NCBI RefSeq assembly: GCF_026153515.1
Contig: NZ_CP110644.1
Coordinates: 3,253,501-3,317,500, forward strand
Source: Pseudomonas sp. KU26590
GTDB taxonomy: Bacteria > Pseudomonadota > Gammaproteobacteria > Pseudomonadales > Pseudomonadaceae
Direction of reading: 5' to 3'
DNA length: 64,000 bases
Under the pieces are notes generated by a model. That model was not told where the DNA came from. It did no database searches and worked only from the letters and a program-made list of their open reading frames with translations. The position numbers and the translations under genes were made by a program. Below, in pieces: positions 53,701 through 63,052 of the stretch. The stretch's first letter is position 1. Each line of letters opens with the position of its first letter.

Positions 53701-56700
53701 TCAGCACGCTGCTGTCCGGGCGCAACGCCGCATTGGCGTAAATCAGCGAGGAGGCCATCTGTTCAAACAGACGCGCGTCGGCGGGCGAGACGTTGAGCTG
53801 GCGCAGCAGCACCTGACTGTGGGTCCATGACAGATCGAAAACCCGGTCCGCGAGGTGCCGATCACGGTACTTGTTGATCAGCGAGAGGCAGTCTTCGCGG
53901 CTGTCCGCGACGCCCGTGACCAGATCGATGGTGCCTTGCTGCCCGGGCTCCAGGTTGATCCGGCAACGGATAGCGACAATCGGGTCCAGCACCGGACCGG
54001 CGCTGCCGGACAAGTGCTCGCAGCCGGGGTCCAGCGCCGCCGGCGACTGGGTGCTGCGGCCGCGACCAATGAAACGCGCGCGGTCGGTCTCGTAGGAAAT
54101 GGCCTGAATATCCACGCCATGGGCGGCCAGCAGGTGGCACATCCACGGCGTGTGTTCATCGCTGGCCCGCGGCCGTCGACTGCAAACGATGGCTTGCAGC
54201 GGCAGCAACAACTCGGTCTGCACGAATAGCTTGCTGAAGGCCGGGTGCATGGCGTCCGTTTCCGGCGACGCCAGCACCACTTCCGCGTAGGTGGTGATCT
54301 CCAGGGTCTTGGCTGAGGTCCCTCGGTTGGTGACGTGCAGGCGGCGCAGTTCGATATTGTCTTCCGGGGAAACGACGATTTCCATATGGGTATCGAAGCC
54401 CAGTTCCCGGGTGCGGAATTCGGCCCGCGCATCGCTGAAAATGGCCTCGTGGCTCTCGGCCCGGTGCAGGGTCGGCTGAAAGGCGCTGGACCAGACAGCG
54501 CCCGTTGCCACGTCCCGCAAGTAGCAGAACGTGCCCCAGTTGTCCTGGGTGGTGTCTTCCTGCCAGCGGGTGGCGGCCATGGTGTCGAGACGGCTGTAGC
54601 CGCCGCCGGCGCTGGTAAGCATGACGTGGTACTTGCCGTTGGACAGCAATTGCACCGCCGGGCGCTTGAGCCCCGGGTTGGCGAACACCCTCAGGTCGTT
54701 CTCCTGACCGGCCCCCGCATCGCCGGCGGCGGGCTGCTGTGCGGTTTGCAGATAAGGCGCTGCCACCTTGGGCACCCGCTCTTGCAACAGCAGCAGGGCC
54801 GATTGCAGGGCCGGATCGGATTCAAAACGCCGTTGCATGGGCTGATCGAGCAACACGCTGGTCAACGCCAGCAGGCTCATGCCCTGATGGTGCGCCATGA
54901 AGGACTGCACCCAGGCGTAACGCTGGCCTCGCGGCAGACGCGCTTCGGTGTAATCAATGGCCTCATAGAGTCCGAAGCGGCCGCAGGCACCTTTGCGGGC
55001 AAGACCCTGCAGGTTTTTGCAGGCCGCGTCGGCGTCCACCATCAAGGCCAGGACGCTGGCGTAAGGCGCGACCACGACGTCGTCGCCCAGGCCGCGCTTG
55101 AGGCCCAGCGCCTGGACGCCGAACGCCCGGTACTGGTAATTGAAATGCGCATCCAGCGTGTAATAGCCCGATTCCGACACGCCCCAGGGAATGCCCAGGC
55201 GCTTTCCATGTTCAATCTGCACGGCCACCGCCGCACGGCAGGTCTGGTCAAGCAGACTGCCGTCGTAGTTAGGCATGACCAGCATGGGCATCAGGTATTC
55301 GAACATCGAGCCGGACCAGGACATCAAGGTCGGTACACCGGCGCAGTCACCGAGCAATCGCCCGAGGGTGAACCACGCCCGCTGCGGAATCTGCCCCTGA
55401 GCGATCACCACAAAGTTGGTCAGACGCACTTCGGATGCCAGCAGGTCGTAATAGCCGGTGTCCAGGCGCCGCTCGTCGGCGTTGTAACCGATCACGAACA
55501 AGTCGCGCTTGTTGTCGTAGAGCAGGGAGAAGTCCATCTGCGCCAGCGCGCCCGTCAGGATGATCAGGCGATCAATCCGGGCAATAGCGGCGAGGGCAGC
55601 CTGGCGGACAGCGTCAATGCGCGGGTGATCATCGAGTCCCCAGTCAGCTTCTTCCAGCCGGGACAGTTCCCGCAGCGTGCTGCGAGGCGGGTGTCGACCG
55701 ATCAAAGGCGTGGGCAGTCGATAACGTTCGAGGGCCGCGATCCAGTCATCACACTGCGCAGTCAATGCGTCTTGCCAGTAAACGCTGTCCTCTGTGCTGC
55801 CCGCCGTCATGGCCGCCACCCGAGCACGGACGGTCTGCAACGCGGTCAACAGCGCATCGGGTTCGTGGGCTTCGGCAACCTCTTCAAGCAGTGGATAGAG
55901 CGAATTCAACGTGCCGCTGGCGTCCGTCGTTTCCAGCAGCGTGTCCAGCGTGATACGCAGGCCTTTAACCATCGTGGCATCGAACACCGCCGCGTCGGGC
56001 AGCTGGATCAAGCCGGCACGCAGGGTCAGCAAGTGCCCGGCCAGGTTGCCACTGTCAACGGTGGAGATGTATTGAGGGCGCAGGGGCTTGAGGGTTTGCG
56101 TGTCATACCAGTTGTAAAAATGGTGCTGGTAACGCTCCAGGTTGTCCATGCTCTCCAGCGAAGCGGACAAGCGCTGCAGCAGTCGCTCGGTGCTGAGATA
56201 GCCGAAGTCGTGGGCCGCCAGATGCGCCAGCAACGCCATGCCCATATTGGTTGGCGAGGTGCGGTGGGCAATCATCGCTTTTGGTTCTTCCTGAACGTTG
56301 TCGGGGGGCAGCCAGTTGTCCTGTGGCCCGACGAATTCGTCGAAAAACGCCCACGTCCGCCGTGAGAGCACTTGCAGAAAGCGCAGTGCCTCCACCGAGG
56401 GCTCGAACACTGCATGTTCCGGCACCGCGCTCAGGCGCCAGGCGATCCATGGCCCGGCAGCCCAGGCGAGCAGGAACGGCATGGCGATCAGCAGAGCCAG
56501 CGGGTCAGCCAGTAAACCGGCAAACCCGCAGAGTGCGAGCAGAGGGCCTATCCACATCTCGCGGTAGAGCGCCGGCAGTGGATTTTGCGTGTTGCGCTCG
56601 ACTTCCCGGGAGGGTTGCCATTGCAATAACAGGCGACGGCTGAACAGGATCCGCCAGAGCGAACGCGCGATGGCGCCCACGCTGTAATACATCTCGAACG

Positions 56701-59431
56701 GCAACCATGCGACGGTTGCAGCGATCTGGGCGAGGTCCTGGCCCAGACTCCTGCACAGCGCGGCGAGGTATTGCCGATAAGGCACGTTCAACGGCGGTTG
56801 CAACCCATCGGTCAGGGTCCTGAGCAGCGGTTGCATGACCAGCAAGCCGAGCACCGCCAAGGTCCAGGCCAGCGGTTCACTGCTGGCGAACCAACCCCAG
56901 GCCAGCATAAGCAACACAGCCGCCGGTTCAAGGCTGCGGCGCAGGTTGTCGAGAATCTTCCAGCGCGCCATGACATCGAGACGGTTGCGTGTCCATTCTC
57001 TGCGCGTGTTCAGGGTCCAGGGCAGGATCCAGGGGGTCAGCTGCCAATCGCCGCGAATCCAGCGATGGCGTCGTTTGACGTCCACGCTGTAGCGGGACGG
57101 GTATTGCTCATACAGCTGCACATCGCTGAGCAGGCCTGACCGGGCGTAGCAGCCCTCGATCAAGTCGTGACTGAGGACCTGGTTGTCCGGCAGACAGCCC
57201 TCCAGCGCACAGGTGAACGCGTCGACATCGTAGATGCCCTTGCCAATGAAAGAGCCTTGTTTGAACAAGTCCTGGTAAATGTCCGACACCGCCCGGGTGT
57301 AGGGGTCGACGCCGCCACCACTGCCGAACAGGCGTGAATAGATCGAGCGGGGCGTACTGGTCAGGCTGATGCCGACCTGGGGTTGCAACAGCGCGTACCC
57401 GGAAATGACCCGCTCACGGCTTGCGTCGAACACCGGGCGGTTGAGCGGGTGCATCATGGCGGCCACGCACTGGCGGGCCACCTCGCCTGGCAGCAGGGTG
57501 TCGGTATCCAGGGTCAGCACATAGCGCACAGACACAAGGGCCGAGGTGTCGCCGACAACGGTGCTGAAACGGTTTTCGCCGGCACCCCGCAGCCACGCGT
57601 TGAGGTCGGACATCTTGCCGCGTTTGCGTTCGTGGCCCATCCAGGCACGCTCACCGGCGTTCCAGCGGCGGGGGCGGTGAAACAGGAAAAACCGCGCTGG
57701 CAACTCGTCCGCATATTTGCCGTTGAGTCGGTTGATTGCCTCGGAGGCGTAGACGAGCAGGCCTGCATCCGCTGCCTGCACTTGCGTCGCTGAGTCGAGA
57801 AAGTCGGTGAGCAGCGCGAAAAACAGATTGCTGTCTCGATTGGCCAGAAACCTGACTTCCAGCCCCTCTACCAGTTCGTCGATGTCCGCGCGCGACCCGA
57901 TCATCGTCGGGATGGCCACCAGCGTGCGCGCCTCATCGGGAATCCCGTCGGCGTAATCCATTTTCGGCAGCATCGCCGGCAGCAGGCTGAACGTGACCAG
58001 CCAGTTGATGAGACTGAACGCCAGGCGACTGGTCATGACCAGACAGGGCACTGCCAATGCAATGAGCGCGATATTCGGCAGCCCGTCCCGGTGCGCCGAA
58101 GCCAGCAGCGGCAGTGCAAAAATAATCGTCAGGGCTCCCGCAGGTGCCAGGTAGAACGTCAGCGGCGAACGTTGCAGCAGGCGTTTCCACCTTTCGTGAA
58201 AGGGCACACGGGCACCGACTTTCTGTTCGAGAACCCCGATGCCGGGTCCGACCAGGTAAAACCCGATGTGCCCGGCGAGATCGTCCCCGCCGCCCGCGTC
58301 CCGATGTTCCCGGGACAGCGCCACAACGGTTTGCGCGACGAACATTTCAGCGCTTCGACTGCGTCTGGCCAGCCGTTCGATGGCGTGGCGATAGCTGTCA
58401 CGGGTGGCGAAGTCCATGTGCGGGTAGACCTCAGCCGGATCCTGTTGAAGCGTCTGCTCGACATGGCTCATCGCTTCGACAAACTCACGCCAGGGGGTCG
58501 CAGACAGCAGGCGCAGGCTGGCGATGCTGTTGCTGATCGACACCTGATCGGCTGACTGTTGCTGTGCATCGAATTGCACCTGTCGCTCCGTACTCGAACC
58601 GGTCTCGGCGAGCAACTGCTCGATCCAGTTGAGCGGCAACGCCAAGGCAGCGCTTTGGCCCTGCAGGCGGCGGGCGAACTCGGCGACGAATGCAGCGGTC
58701 ATGGGCGGGGATGAATGCGCCATGTCGGCGACAGTCAACACCACGCTCTTCACGTCGTGCTCGGACACTTCGATCAACCGCTCGGCCCAATCATCAGCCA
58801 GGTTGCGATCGTCCCAGTTGGCGATGACCCGCGAGGCCACTCGCCGCAAGTTCTCTATCAATGCTAGGCGCAGCATGATCGGGATCGCCCAGAGTTCGCC
58901 CAGCGTCAGCGGCATCACCGTCTGGTACGAGACGACGAAGCGCTTGAGGCTCAGCTCGTCAAACCGGCCATCACCGTGGGAGATCGTCTCCAGCGCGAGG
59001 TCATAGACCCGTGGCAGACCCGAGGAGGGCCCATTGCTAAGGCGTGGCAATTCCCGGCTGTAACCCTTGGGAAGGTGGGAGCGTGCGGTGCGGATGTGAT
59101 CTTCGATCAGGAAAAAATTATCGAGCAGCCACTCGGCGGCAGGGGTGATGCGGCGGTCGGACGCCTGGGCTTGGGTCAACGCGTTGCAGCTCTTTTTGAG
59201 CAGTGCCTCGTTGTCATCCAGCCTGCCCAGCAGGAAATCACGCGTGGTCACTGCACCCAGCTGATGCTGGCTGGCCAGGGCTATGCCGTGGCTGGCCATC
59301 TGGTCGGCGCTGAACAATTCGGCGCGCAATATCCGTTCGTAAGCAAATTCCAGCTTGGGATGACCCCCGGCGCCGCGAAACAGACTGACCCGGGAGATCG
59401 CCTGCTTGGTGCGTGTCCATGTGCTCGTCAT
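50783..59431 (-). CDS. ndvB: cyclic beta-glucan synthase (NdvB/Cgs type)
   Basis: The 2882-residue inner membrane protein matches NdvB/Cgs of Rhizobium and Brucella in length and layout. An N-terminal region with several helices leads to a glycosyltransferase family 84 domain (about residues 480-900) with LTLDTDTLLPGE near 637. Large carbohydrate-binding regions follow, then a C-terminal glycoside hydrolase family 94 domain with SGDWNDGMNRVGYLGKGESV near 2549. These proteins prime, elongate and cyclise beta-1,2-glucan from UDP-glucose and set ring size by phosphorolysis. The glucan is periplasmic and matters in osmotic adaptation, biofilms and plant interaction. AGGGAA precedes ATG 59431. It lies 127 bases after the two-component operon. 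Confidence 0.93.
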   Translation of the reverse strand: MTSTWTRTKQAISRVSLFRGAGGHPKLEFAYERILRAELFSADQMASHGIALASQHQLGAVTTRDFLLGRLDDNEALLKKSCNALTQAQASDRRITPAAEWLLDNFFLIEDHIRTARSHLPKGYSRELPRLSNGPSSGLPRVYDLALETISHGDGRFDELSLKRFVVSYQTVMPLTLGELWAIPIMLRLALIENLRRVASRVIANWDDRNLADDWAERLIEVSEHDVKSVVLTVADMAHSSPPMTAAFVAEFARRLQGQSAALALPLNWIEQLLAETGSSTERQVQFDAQQQSADQVSISNSIASLRLLSATPWREFVEAMSHVEQTLQQDPAEVYPHMDFATRDSYRHAIERLARRSRSAEMFVAQTVVALSREHRDAGGGDDLAGHIGFYLVGPGIGVLEQKVGARVPFHERWKRLLQRSPLTFYLAPAGALTIIFALPLLASAHRDGLPNIALIALAVPCLVMTSRLAFSLINWLVTFSLLPAMLPKMDYADGIPDEARTLVAIPTMIGSRADIDELVEGLEVRFLANRDSNLFFALLTDFLDSATQVQAADAGLLVYASEAINRLNGKYADELPARFFLFHRPRRWNAGERAWMGHERKRGKMSDLNAWLRGAGENRFSTVVGDTSALVSVRYVLTLDTDTLLPGEVARQCVAAMMHPLNRPVFDASRERVISGYALLQPQVGISLTSTPRSIYSRLFGSGGGVDPYTRAVSDIYQDLFKQGSFIGKGIYDVDAFTCALEGCLPDNQVLSHDLIEGCYARSGLLSDVQLYEQYPSRYSVDVKRRHRWIRGDWQLTPWILPWTLNTRREWTRNRLDVMARWKILDNLRRSLEPAAVLLMLAWGWFASSEPLAWTLAVLGLLVMQPLLRTLTDGLQPPLNVPYRQYLAALCRSLGQDLAQIAATVAWLPFEMYYSVGAIARSLWRILFSRRLLLQWQPSREVERNTQNPLPALYREMWIGPLLALCGFAGLLADPLALLIAMPFLLAWAAGPWIAWRLSAVPEHAVFEPSVEALRFLQVLSRRTWAFFDEFVGPQDNWLPPDNVQEEPKAMIAHRTSPTNMGMALLAHLAAHDFGYLSTERLLQRLSASLESMDNLERYQHHFYNWYDTQTLKPLRPQYISTVDSGNLAGHLLTLRAGLIQLPDAAVFDATMVKGLRITLDTLLETTDASGTLNSLYPLLEEVAEAHEPDALLTALQTVRARVAAMTAGSTEDSVYWQDALTAQCDDWIAALERYRLPTPLIGRHPPRSTLRELSRLEEADWGLDDHPRIDAVRQAALAAIARIDRLIILTGALAQMDFSLLYDNKRDLFVIGYNADERRLDTGYYDLLASEVRLTNFVVIAQGQIPQRAWFTLGRLLGDCAGVPTLMSWSGSMFEYLMPMLVMPNYDGSLLDQTCRAAVAVQIEHGKRLGIPWGVSESGYYTLDAHFNYQYRAFGVQALGLKRGLGDDVVVAPYASVLALMVDADAACKNLQGLARKGACGRFGLYEAIDYTEARLPRGQRYAWVQSFMAHHQGMSLLALTSVLLDQPMQRRFESDPALQSALLLLQERVPKVAAPYLQTAQQPAAGDAGAGQENDLRVFANPGLKRPAVQLLSNGKYHVMLTSAGGGYSRLDTMAATRWQEDTTQDNWGTFCYLRDVATGAVWSSAFQPTLHRAESHEAIFSDARAEFRTRELGFDTHMEIVVSPEDNIELRRLHVTNRGTSAKTLEITTYAEVVLASPETDAMHPAFSKLFVQTELLLPLQAIVCSRRPRASDEHTPWMCHLLAAHGVDIQAISYETDRARFIGRGRSTQSPAALDPGCEHLSGSAGPVLDPIVAIRCRINLEPGQQGTIDLVTGVADSREDCLSLINKYRDRHLADRVFDLSWTHSQVLLRQLNVSPADARLFEQMASSLIYANAALRPDSSVLTANLRNQQGLWGQSISGDLPIVLLQVNSLENIELVQKMIQAHAYWRQKGLLTDLLIWNEDQVGYRQQLQDAIMGLVTSGSEATLVDRPGGIFVRMAQQMSNEDRTLILSAARLVFAEGRGTLAEQVHRRRVVRVHPAFVATRAHVPAPSQPALAPIPVSLPLSNAYGAFSQDGGEYIINAPASHPTPAPWVNVIANAQMGTVISESGSAYTWAENAHEFRLTPWHNDPVSDPVGEVIYLRDEDTGHFWSATPRPASGTGAYRTRHGFGYTVFEHEEDGIRSELWVYVALDAPIKFSRLVLRNVSGRDRNLSVTGYVEWVLGDLRSKSAMHVVTHSDPASGALFARNAWSVEFSERVAFFDTDSVDHSVTADRTEFIGRSGSLQSPAAMRHKGLSGKTGGGLDPCAAIQVAVALTHGQGTEVVLRLGAEKHAQAATQLAQRYKGVQVAAQELQKVKDHWRSVLSVVQVKTPVPALDVMLNGWLMYQVIACRFLARSGYYQSGGAIGFRDQLQDSMAMIHADPAAARAHLLLCANHQYAEGDVQHWWHPPLNRGVRTACSDDFLWLVAATSRYVEVTGDLSVLDEPAGYLEGRALGPGEESYYDLPGLSALQEPLYQHCLRAIEHSLSRGEHGLPLMGSGDWNDGMNRVGYLGKGESVWLGFFGCQVLERFARLAERHGDSEFAARCDEHAKELRGSLEAAAWDGAWYRRGWFDDGQPLGSSVNDECRLDSIAQSWSVLSGAGSPERQHLAMQAVDQYLVKPDIRAVLLLDPPFDKGLQDPGYIKGYVPGVRENGGQYTHAAVWAAMAFAQLGDTAKAWELLHMINPADPLNSARIDTYKVEPYVMAADVYGIAPHAGRGGWTWYTGSAGWMYRLGVESLLGLTRNGNLLQLNPLMPADWPGFTLSYRFAGTQYHFEVVRGDTAGTSMTLDGTPVEGNALALVDDGVERWVRIECGGAQPAAHEPIEYTTAADD

Positions 59432-59558
59432 TAGTTTCCCTGAAATGACTTGCACTCCGGCGAACGCAGCGTGTTGGGCAGTGTGCACAGCGGAGCGCCG
59501 GCACCGATGTGCCCTGGTGAACGAAGCGTTCAGACCACGCCAGTGTGAGTACGCTTGA

Positions 59559-60935
59559 TCAGGGCTGTCTGTTCGCTGGCGCACATAGTGTCGCGCGCAA
59601 GCCTTTTCCTGCGCGGTTCTCCAGGGTAATTTCACCGCCGAGGCGTCGTGCAATCGATTGCACGATGGTCAGGCCCAGCCCCGCGCCCTGATCGTTGCCG
59701 CGGCTGTAGAAGCGCTCGAAAAGGCGCTCCCGCTCGGCTTCGTCAATGCCGGGCCCCTCGTCCGCAACGCTGAGCTGGAAAAAGCCATCGGCCACGCCCA
59801 GATTGACGATCACCTGACCGTTCAAGGGCGAAAAATTGACCGCATTGGTGACCAGGTTCTGCAGGGCAATGTCGATGGCGGCGAAATCGGTTCGTACCAT
59901 CAGGGAAGGTTCATCGCAGTCGAACACCAATTCCAGCCCCCGGCTCAAGACCCACGGCGTCATTTGCACCAGGCTCTCGCGTACAGCCGCAACAAGATCG
60001 GCGTCGCGGGTGAGAACCGCGCCTGCCCCGGGCTCCATCCGCGCGACGGTCAGCAACTGATTGACCAGCCGTGCCGTGCGGTCAACGCCGACGATGAGGT
60101 AACTCAGGGACTGGTCGCGCTGCGCGCCGTCGTGTGCCTCCAGCACGTTTTGCGCATGAACGCGAAGCACCGCCAGCGGGGTGCGCATTTCATGGGCGGC
60201 GTCGGCGATGAAGCGCCGTTCACGGCTCAACACCTCCTGAATCTGTCCGAGCAGTCTGTTCAGTGCCGCTTGCATGGGTTCCAGCTCGCTGGGCAGCGGG
60301 GCCAGTTGCAAGGGATCGAGGGAGCCGGGATGACGACCGCGCAGCGTGGCGGCCAGGTCGGCCAGCGGCTTCAGTCCCCAGCCAATGGCCAGCCAGATCG
60401 CGCCCATCAGCAGCAGGCTGCCGATCAGGTTGGGGATCACCGTGTGGCGGACGATGCGGTTGACCAGGTCCGAGCGCACGTCGTCGCGCTCGCCGACCCA
60501 GATCAGCAGGTCGTGTTGCTCGTCCCTGAGCACGAAGGTGCGCCATTCATGTTTGCCCAGATCATTGATGTCGCTGAAGCCGTTGTACTGGGGCGCACGG
60601 GTCAAACTCGGCGCGCTGGGGGTGTGCACCAGCAGTTGCCCCTGAAGGTCCCAGACCTGAAAGGCGATTTTGCTCTCGTAGGGGTGGCCGTCGACCCTGG
60701 GTTCGGCCTGAGCCAGGGCCTGATTGAACGCCTGGTACAACTGCGCATGCTCCTGCCGCGCCAGGGGCATGCGCATCACGCCCTGCAGCAACCGGGCATT
60801 GGTGGCGAGCTGGGCGTCATAGACTTCGGCGATTTCGTGGTTGCTGTCATGGAGGTTGACCAGCGTCAGGATCAGCAGTCCGATCAGCACCAGTCCGAGA
60901 ATCAACGTCAGCGTGCGTCGACGGATCGAAGTCAC
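59559..60935 (-). CDS. sensor histidine kinase, QseC-like
   Basis: The 458-residue inner membrane kinase has two helices (LTLILGLVLIGLLILTLV and LIGSLLLMGAIWLAIGWGL) around a periplasmic domain of about 130 residues. A HAMP-like linker, the HisKA box FIADAAHEMRTPLAVLRVHA, and an HATPase domain (DEGPGIDEAERERLF, GAGLGLTIVQSIARRLGG) follow. It overlaps the response regulator by 4 bases, and the pair resembles QseBC/PmrAB. It is the last gene of a six-gene operon whose upstream genes are metabolic, so the ligand may relate to their product. Confidence 0.92.
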   Translation of the reverse strand: MTSIRRRTLTLILGLVLIGLLILTLVNLHDSNHEIAEVYDAQLATNARLLQGVMRMPLARQEHAQLYQAFNQALAQAEPRVDGHPYESKIAFQVWDLQGQLLVHTPSAPSLTRAPQYNGFSDINDLGKHEWRTFVLRDEQHDLLIWVGERDDVRSDLVNRIVRHTVIPNLIGSLLLMGAIWLAIGWGLKPLADLAATLRGRHPGSLDPLQLAPLPSELEPMQAALNRLLGQIQEVLSRERRFIADAAHEMRTPLAVLRVHAQNVLEAHDGAQRDQSLSYLIVGVDRTARLVNQLLTVARMEPGAGAVLTRDADLVAAVRESLVQMTPWVLSRGLELVFDCDEPSLMVRTDFAAIDIALQNLVTNAVNFSPLNGQVIVNLGVADGFFQLSVADEGPGIDEAERERLFERFYSRGNDQGAGLGLTIVQSIARRLGGEITLENRAGKGLRATLCAPANRQP

Positions 60936-61594
60936 GGGCGATCCTCTACCAGATAGCCGACGCCGCGTACGGTGCGGATCAGCTCGCTGGAAAACTTCTT
61001 GCGCAGGTGATGGATGTGCACTTCAAGGGTGTTGCTTTCCGCCTCTTCATTCCAGCCGTACAGCAACTGCATCAAGCGTTCGCGGGTCATCACCCGGCCC
61101 GGTGGCGAGAGCAGTTCGTACAGCAACTGGTATTCCTTGGGGGTGAGGGCGACGGGTTCGTTCTTGTAACTGACTTGCTGGGTGGCCGGGTCCAGGCGAA
61201 TGCCCGCGTGCTCGATCGTGACCCGCGCACGCCCGGCACTGCGCCGCAACAATGCGCGCAGGCGGGCCTTGAGTTCGGACAGGTCGAAGGGCTTTATCAG
61301 GTAATCGTCGGCCCCTGCGTCGAGGCCGGCAATGCGATCGTCAGTGGAATCGCGTGCCGTGAGGATCAGCACCGGCAGGGCCGAGCCACTTTCACGCAGG
61401 CGCCGCAACACTGCGAGGCCGTCGAGCCTGGGCAATCCGAGGTCAAGAATGGCCAGATCAAACGCTTCGCTCAACAACGCATGGAGAGCGCTGGCGCCGT
61501 CTTTCACCCAGTCCACCGTGTAGCCTTCGCGACTCAACGCCTGATGAATGCCCTCACCGAGGGCAACATCGTCTTCAACCAGCAGCAAACGCAT
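60932..61594 (-). CDS. OmpR-family response regulator, QseB-like
   Basis: The 220-residue product has a receiver (MRLLLVEDDVALGEGIHQAL, phosphoacceptor Asp in LAILDLGLPRLDG, Lys in DDYLIKPFDL) and an OmpR-type winged helix (LTPKEYQLLYELLSPPGRVM, EVHIHHLRKKFSSELIRTVR). It lies 10 bases after the TPR gene and overlaps the kinase gene. It probably controls its own operon and possibly the neighbouring ndvB gene. Confidence 0.94.
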   Translation of the reverse strand: MRLLLVEDDVALGEGIHQALSREGYTVDWVKDGASALHALLSEAFDLAILDLGLPRLDGLAVLRRLRESGSALPVLILTARDSTDDRIAGLDAGADDYLIKPFDLSELKARLRALLRRSAGRARVTIEHAGIRLDPATQQVSYKNEPVALTPKEYQLLYELLSPPGRVMTRERLMQLLYGWNEEAESNTLEVHIHHLRKKFSSELIRTVRGVGYLVEDRP

Positions 61595-61604
61595 GAATGC
61601 TCCG

Positions 61605-62246
61605 TCATTTCAGTTTTTTGTTTACGTCCACCAGCAATAGCTGGATATCTTTACGACGTCCACTGTCCGCCACTTCACGCCCGGGGCGGGGTGCGGCGAG
61701 CAAGGCTTTCTCCAGCGCTTCCGTTGCCTGAGCGTAGTGGCCTTGGCGGTAGAGATGATCGCCCCAGAAGTAAAGCGGATCGATGCCGTCGGGATTGAGT
61801 TTCAGCGCCTGCTCCAGCAGCCCTTGCGCTTTATCGGCATCGCCGAATCCGATGGGCCAGCCCGGCACGCGATCGTACAGCGCAGCCAGGCTGGCGTAGG
61901 CGGAGCCTTGCAAGGCATTGGGGTCCAGCGTCATGGCTTTTTCGAGGTCGGCTTTTGCGGTTTTCACCTTGCTCAATGCACCCAGTCCGCCCTGGGCACC
62001 GGCCCAACTGCTGGTGACAATGCCCGACCATATCCATGCCTCGGCGACGGCGGGACGCTGCTGGGTGAAGGCGGAGGACTTGGCGGCCAACTGCTCAAAG
62101 GCAGCGACGCGCTGGTCTTCCGGCAACTGGTATTGAATCCGCGCCCAATCCTGCTGGATGCCGGTCAGGCGTTGCTGGTCAGGTGCATCCAGTGCCCACA
62201 CCGGCAGGGTGAAGGTGGCGAGCAGTACGACGAGTAGACCTTTCAT
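61605..62246 (-). CDS. periplasmic TPR-repeat protein
   Basis: The 213-residue product has a signal peptide (GLLVVLLATFTLPVWALDA) and tetratricopeptide-like repeats in the second half. Examples are AKADLEKAMTLDPNALQGSA, AQGLLEQALKLNPDGIDPLY and YAQATEALEKALLAAPRPGR. No specific family is recognised. It overlaps the SDR gene by 4 bases and the regulator gene follows by 10, so it belongs to the operon from 64000 to 59559. Confidence 0.85.
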   Translation of the reverse strand: MKGLLVVLLATFTLPVWALDAPDQQRLTGIQQDWARIQYQLPEDQRVAAFEQLAAKSSAFTQQRPAVAEAWIWSGIVTSSWAGAQGGLGALSKVKTAKADLEKAMTLDPNALQGSAYASLAALYDRVPGWPIGFGDADKAQGLLEQALKLNPDGIDPLYFWGDHLYRQGHYAQATEALEKALLAAPRPGREVADSGRRKDIQLLLVDVNKKLK

Positions 62247-63052
62247 GGCTTGGTGCTCTTTTCGAGGGGGGCGCTGCTGAGTCGGCGAATGAGGGGCAAG
62301 TGTTTGCGCAGCCCACGGTCCACCACGGCAGGCAGCAGACTGTTGAGGCGTACGAAGAACTGTTCAGGCCAGCCCATGTACAGCTCGCGCTGATTACCGA
62401 CAATGGCACGGACAACGGCTGCGGCGACCGTCTGCGGATCGTCCTCGGCGGTCTTCAGGGCAGAGTTGAGGGCGCGCGCTGCGGGACTGTTCATCGTCGT
62501 GCGGGTGGCGCGCGGGGCGACGTACAACACGCCGACCCGCGTATCCGCCAGCTCACGGCGCAAGGCTTCGGAAAACCCGCGCAGGGCAAACTTGCTCGCG
62601 CAGTACGTGGCGTAACCGGCGTAGCCGATCGAGCCGTAGGTAGAGCCGACGTTGACCACCATGGCGCGGCTGGCCTGGCGCAGCAGCGGCAACAGCAGGC
62701 CGGTGAGCTGAATCGGCGCGTTCAGGTTGATGTCGAGCATCGAATCGATCTCGTGCCCCGGCAGCTGTTCCAGCATGGCGAAATGATTGACGCCGGCGGC
62801 GTTGATCAGCAGGTTGACCCCTTCCATCGCCTGCGCCGTCATCAGCACGTGCTGACGACCTTCGGCGCTGGTCAGATCGGCCTTTACCCAGTGCAACAGG
62901 TGCGGATACTGCTGTTGCAATGGCAACAGCGGCTCCTGATGCCGGCAGACGGCGAGCACTTCGGCGCCATGGCTGCACAGCGCCTGGGCGATGGCCATGC
63001 CGATGCCGCCACTGGCACCGGTCAGGACGACGCGGGTTTCAGACAGACGCAT
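62243..63052 (-). CDS. short-chain dehydrogenase/reductase
   Basis: The 269-residue product is a classical SDR: cofactor motif VLTGASGGIGMAIAQAL, the NNAG equivalent NLLINAAGVNHF, catalytic Ser in VNVGSTYGSIGYAG, and the YxxxK motif YCASKFALRGFSEAL. It probably uses NADP (Arg/His-rich loop CRHQEPL after strand 2). Its substrate is unknown, but the flanking ligase and diiron protein suggest a fatty or acyl compound. It overlaps the diiron gene by 14 bases and the TPR gene by 4. Confidence 0.93.
   Translation of the reverse strand: MRLSETRVVLTGASGGIGMAIAQALCSHGAEVLAVCRHQEPLLPLQQQYPHLLHWVKADLTSAEGRQHVLMTAQAMEGVNLLINAAGVNHFAMLEQLPGHEIDSMLDINLNAPIQLTGLLLPLLRQASRAMVVNVGSTYGSIGYAGYATYCASKFALRGFSEALRRELADTRVGVLYVAPRATRTTMNSPAARALNSALKTAEDDPQTVAAAVVRAIVGNQRELYMGWPEQFFVRLNSLLPAVVDRGLRKHLPLIRRLSSAPLEKSTKP

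Noticed and set aside
54335..56365. Plus-strand frame of 676 codons inside ndvB
   Set aside because: It is antisense to a strongly conserved glucan synthase and shows no family resemblance.
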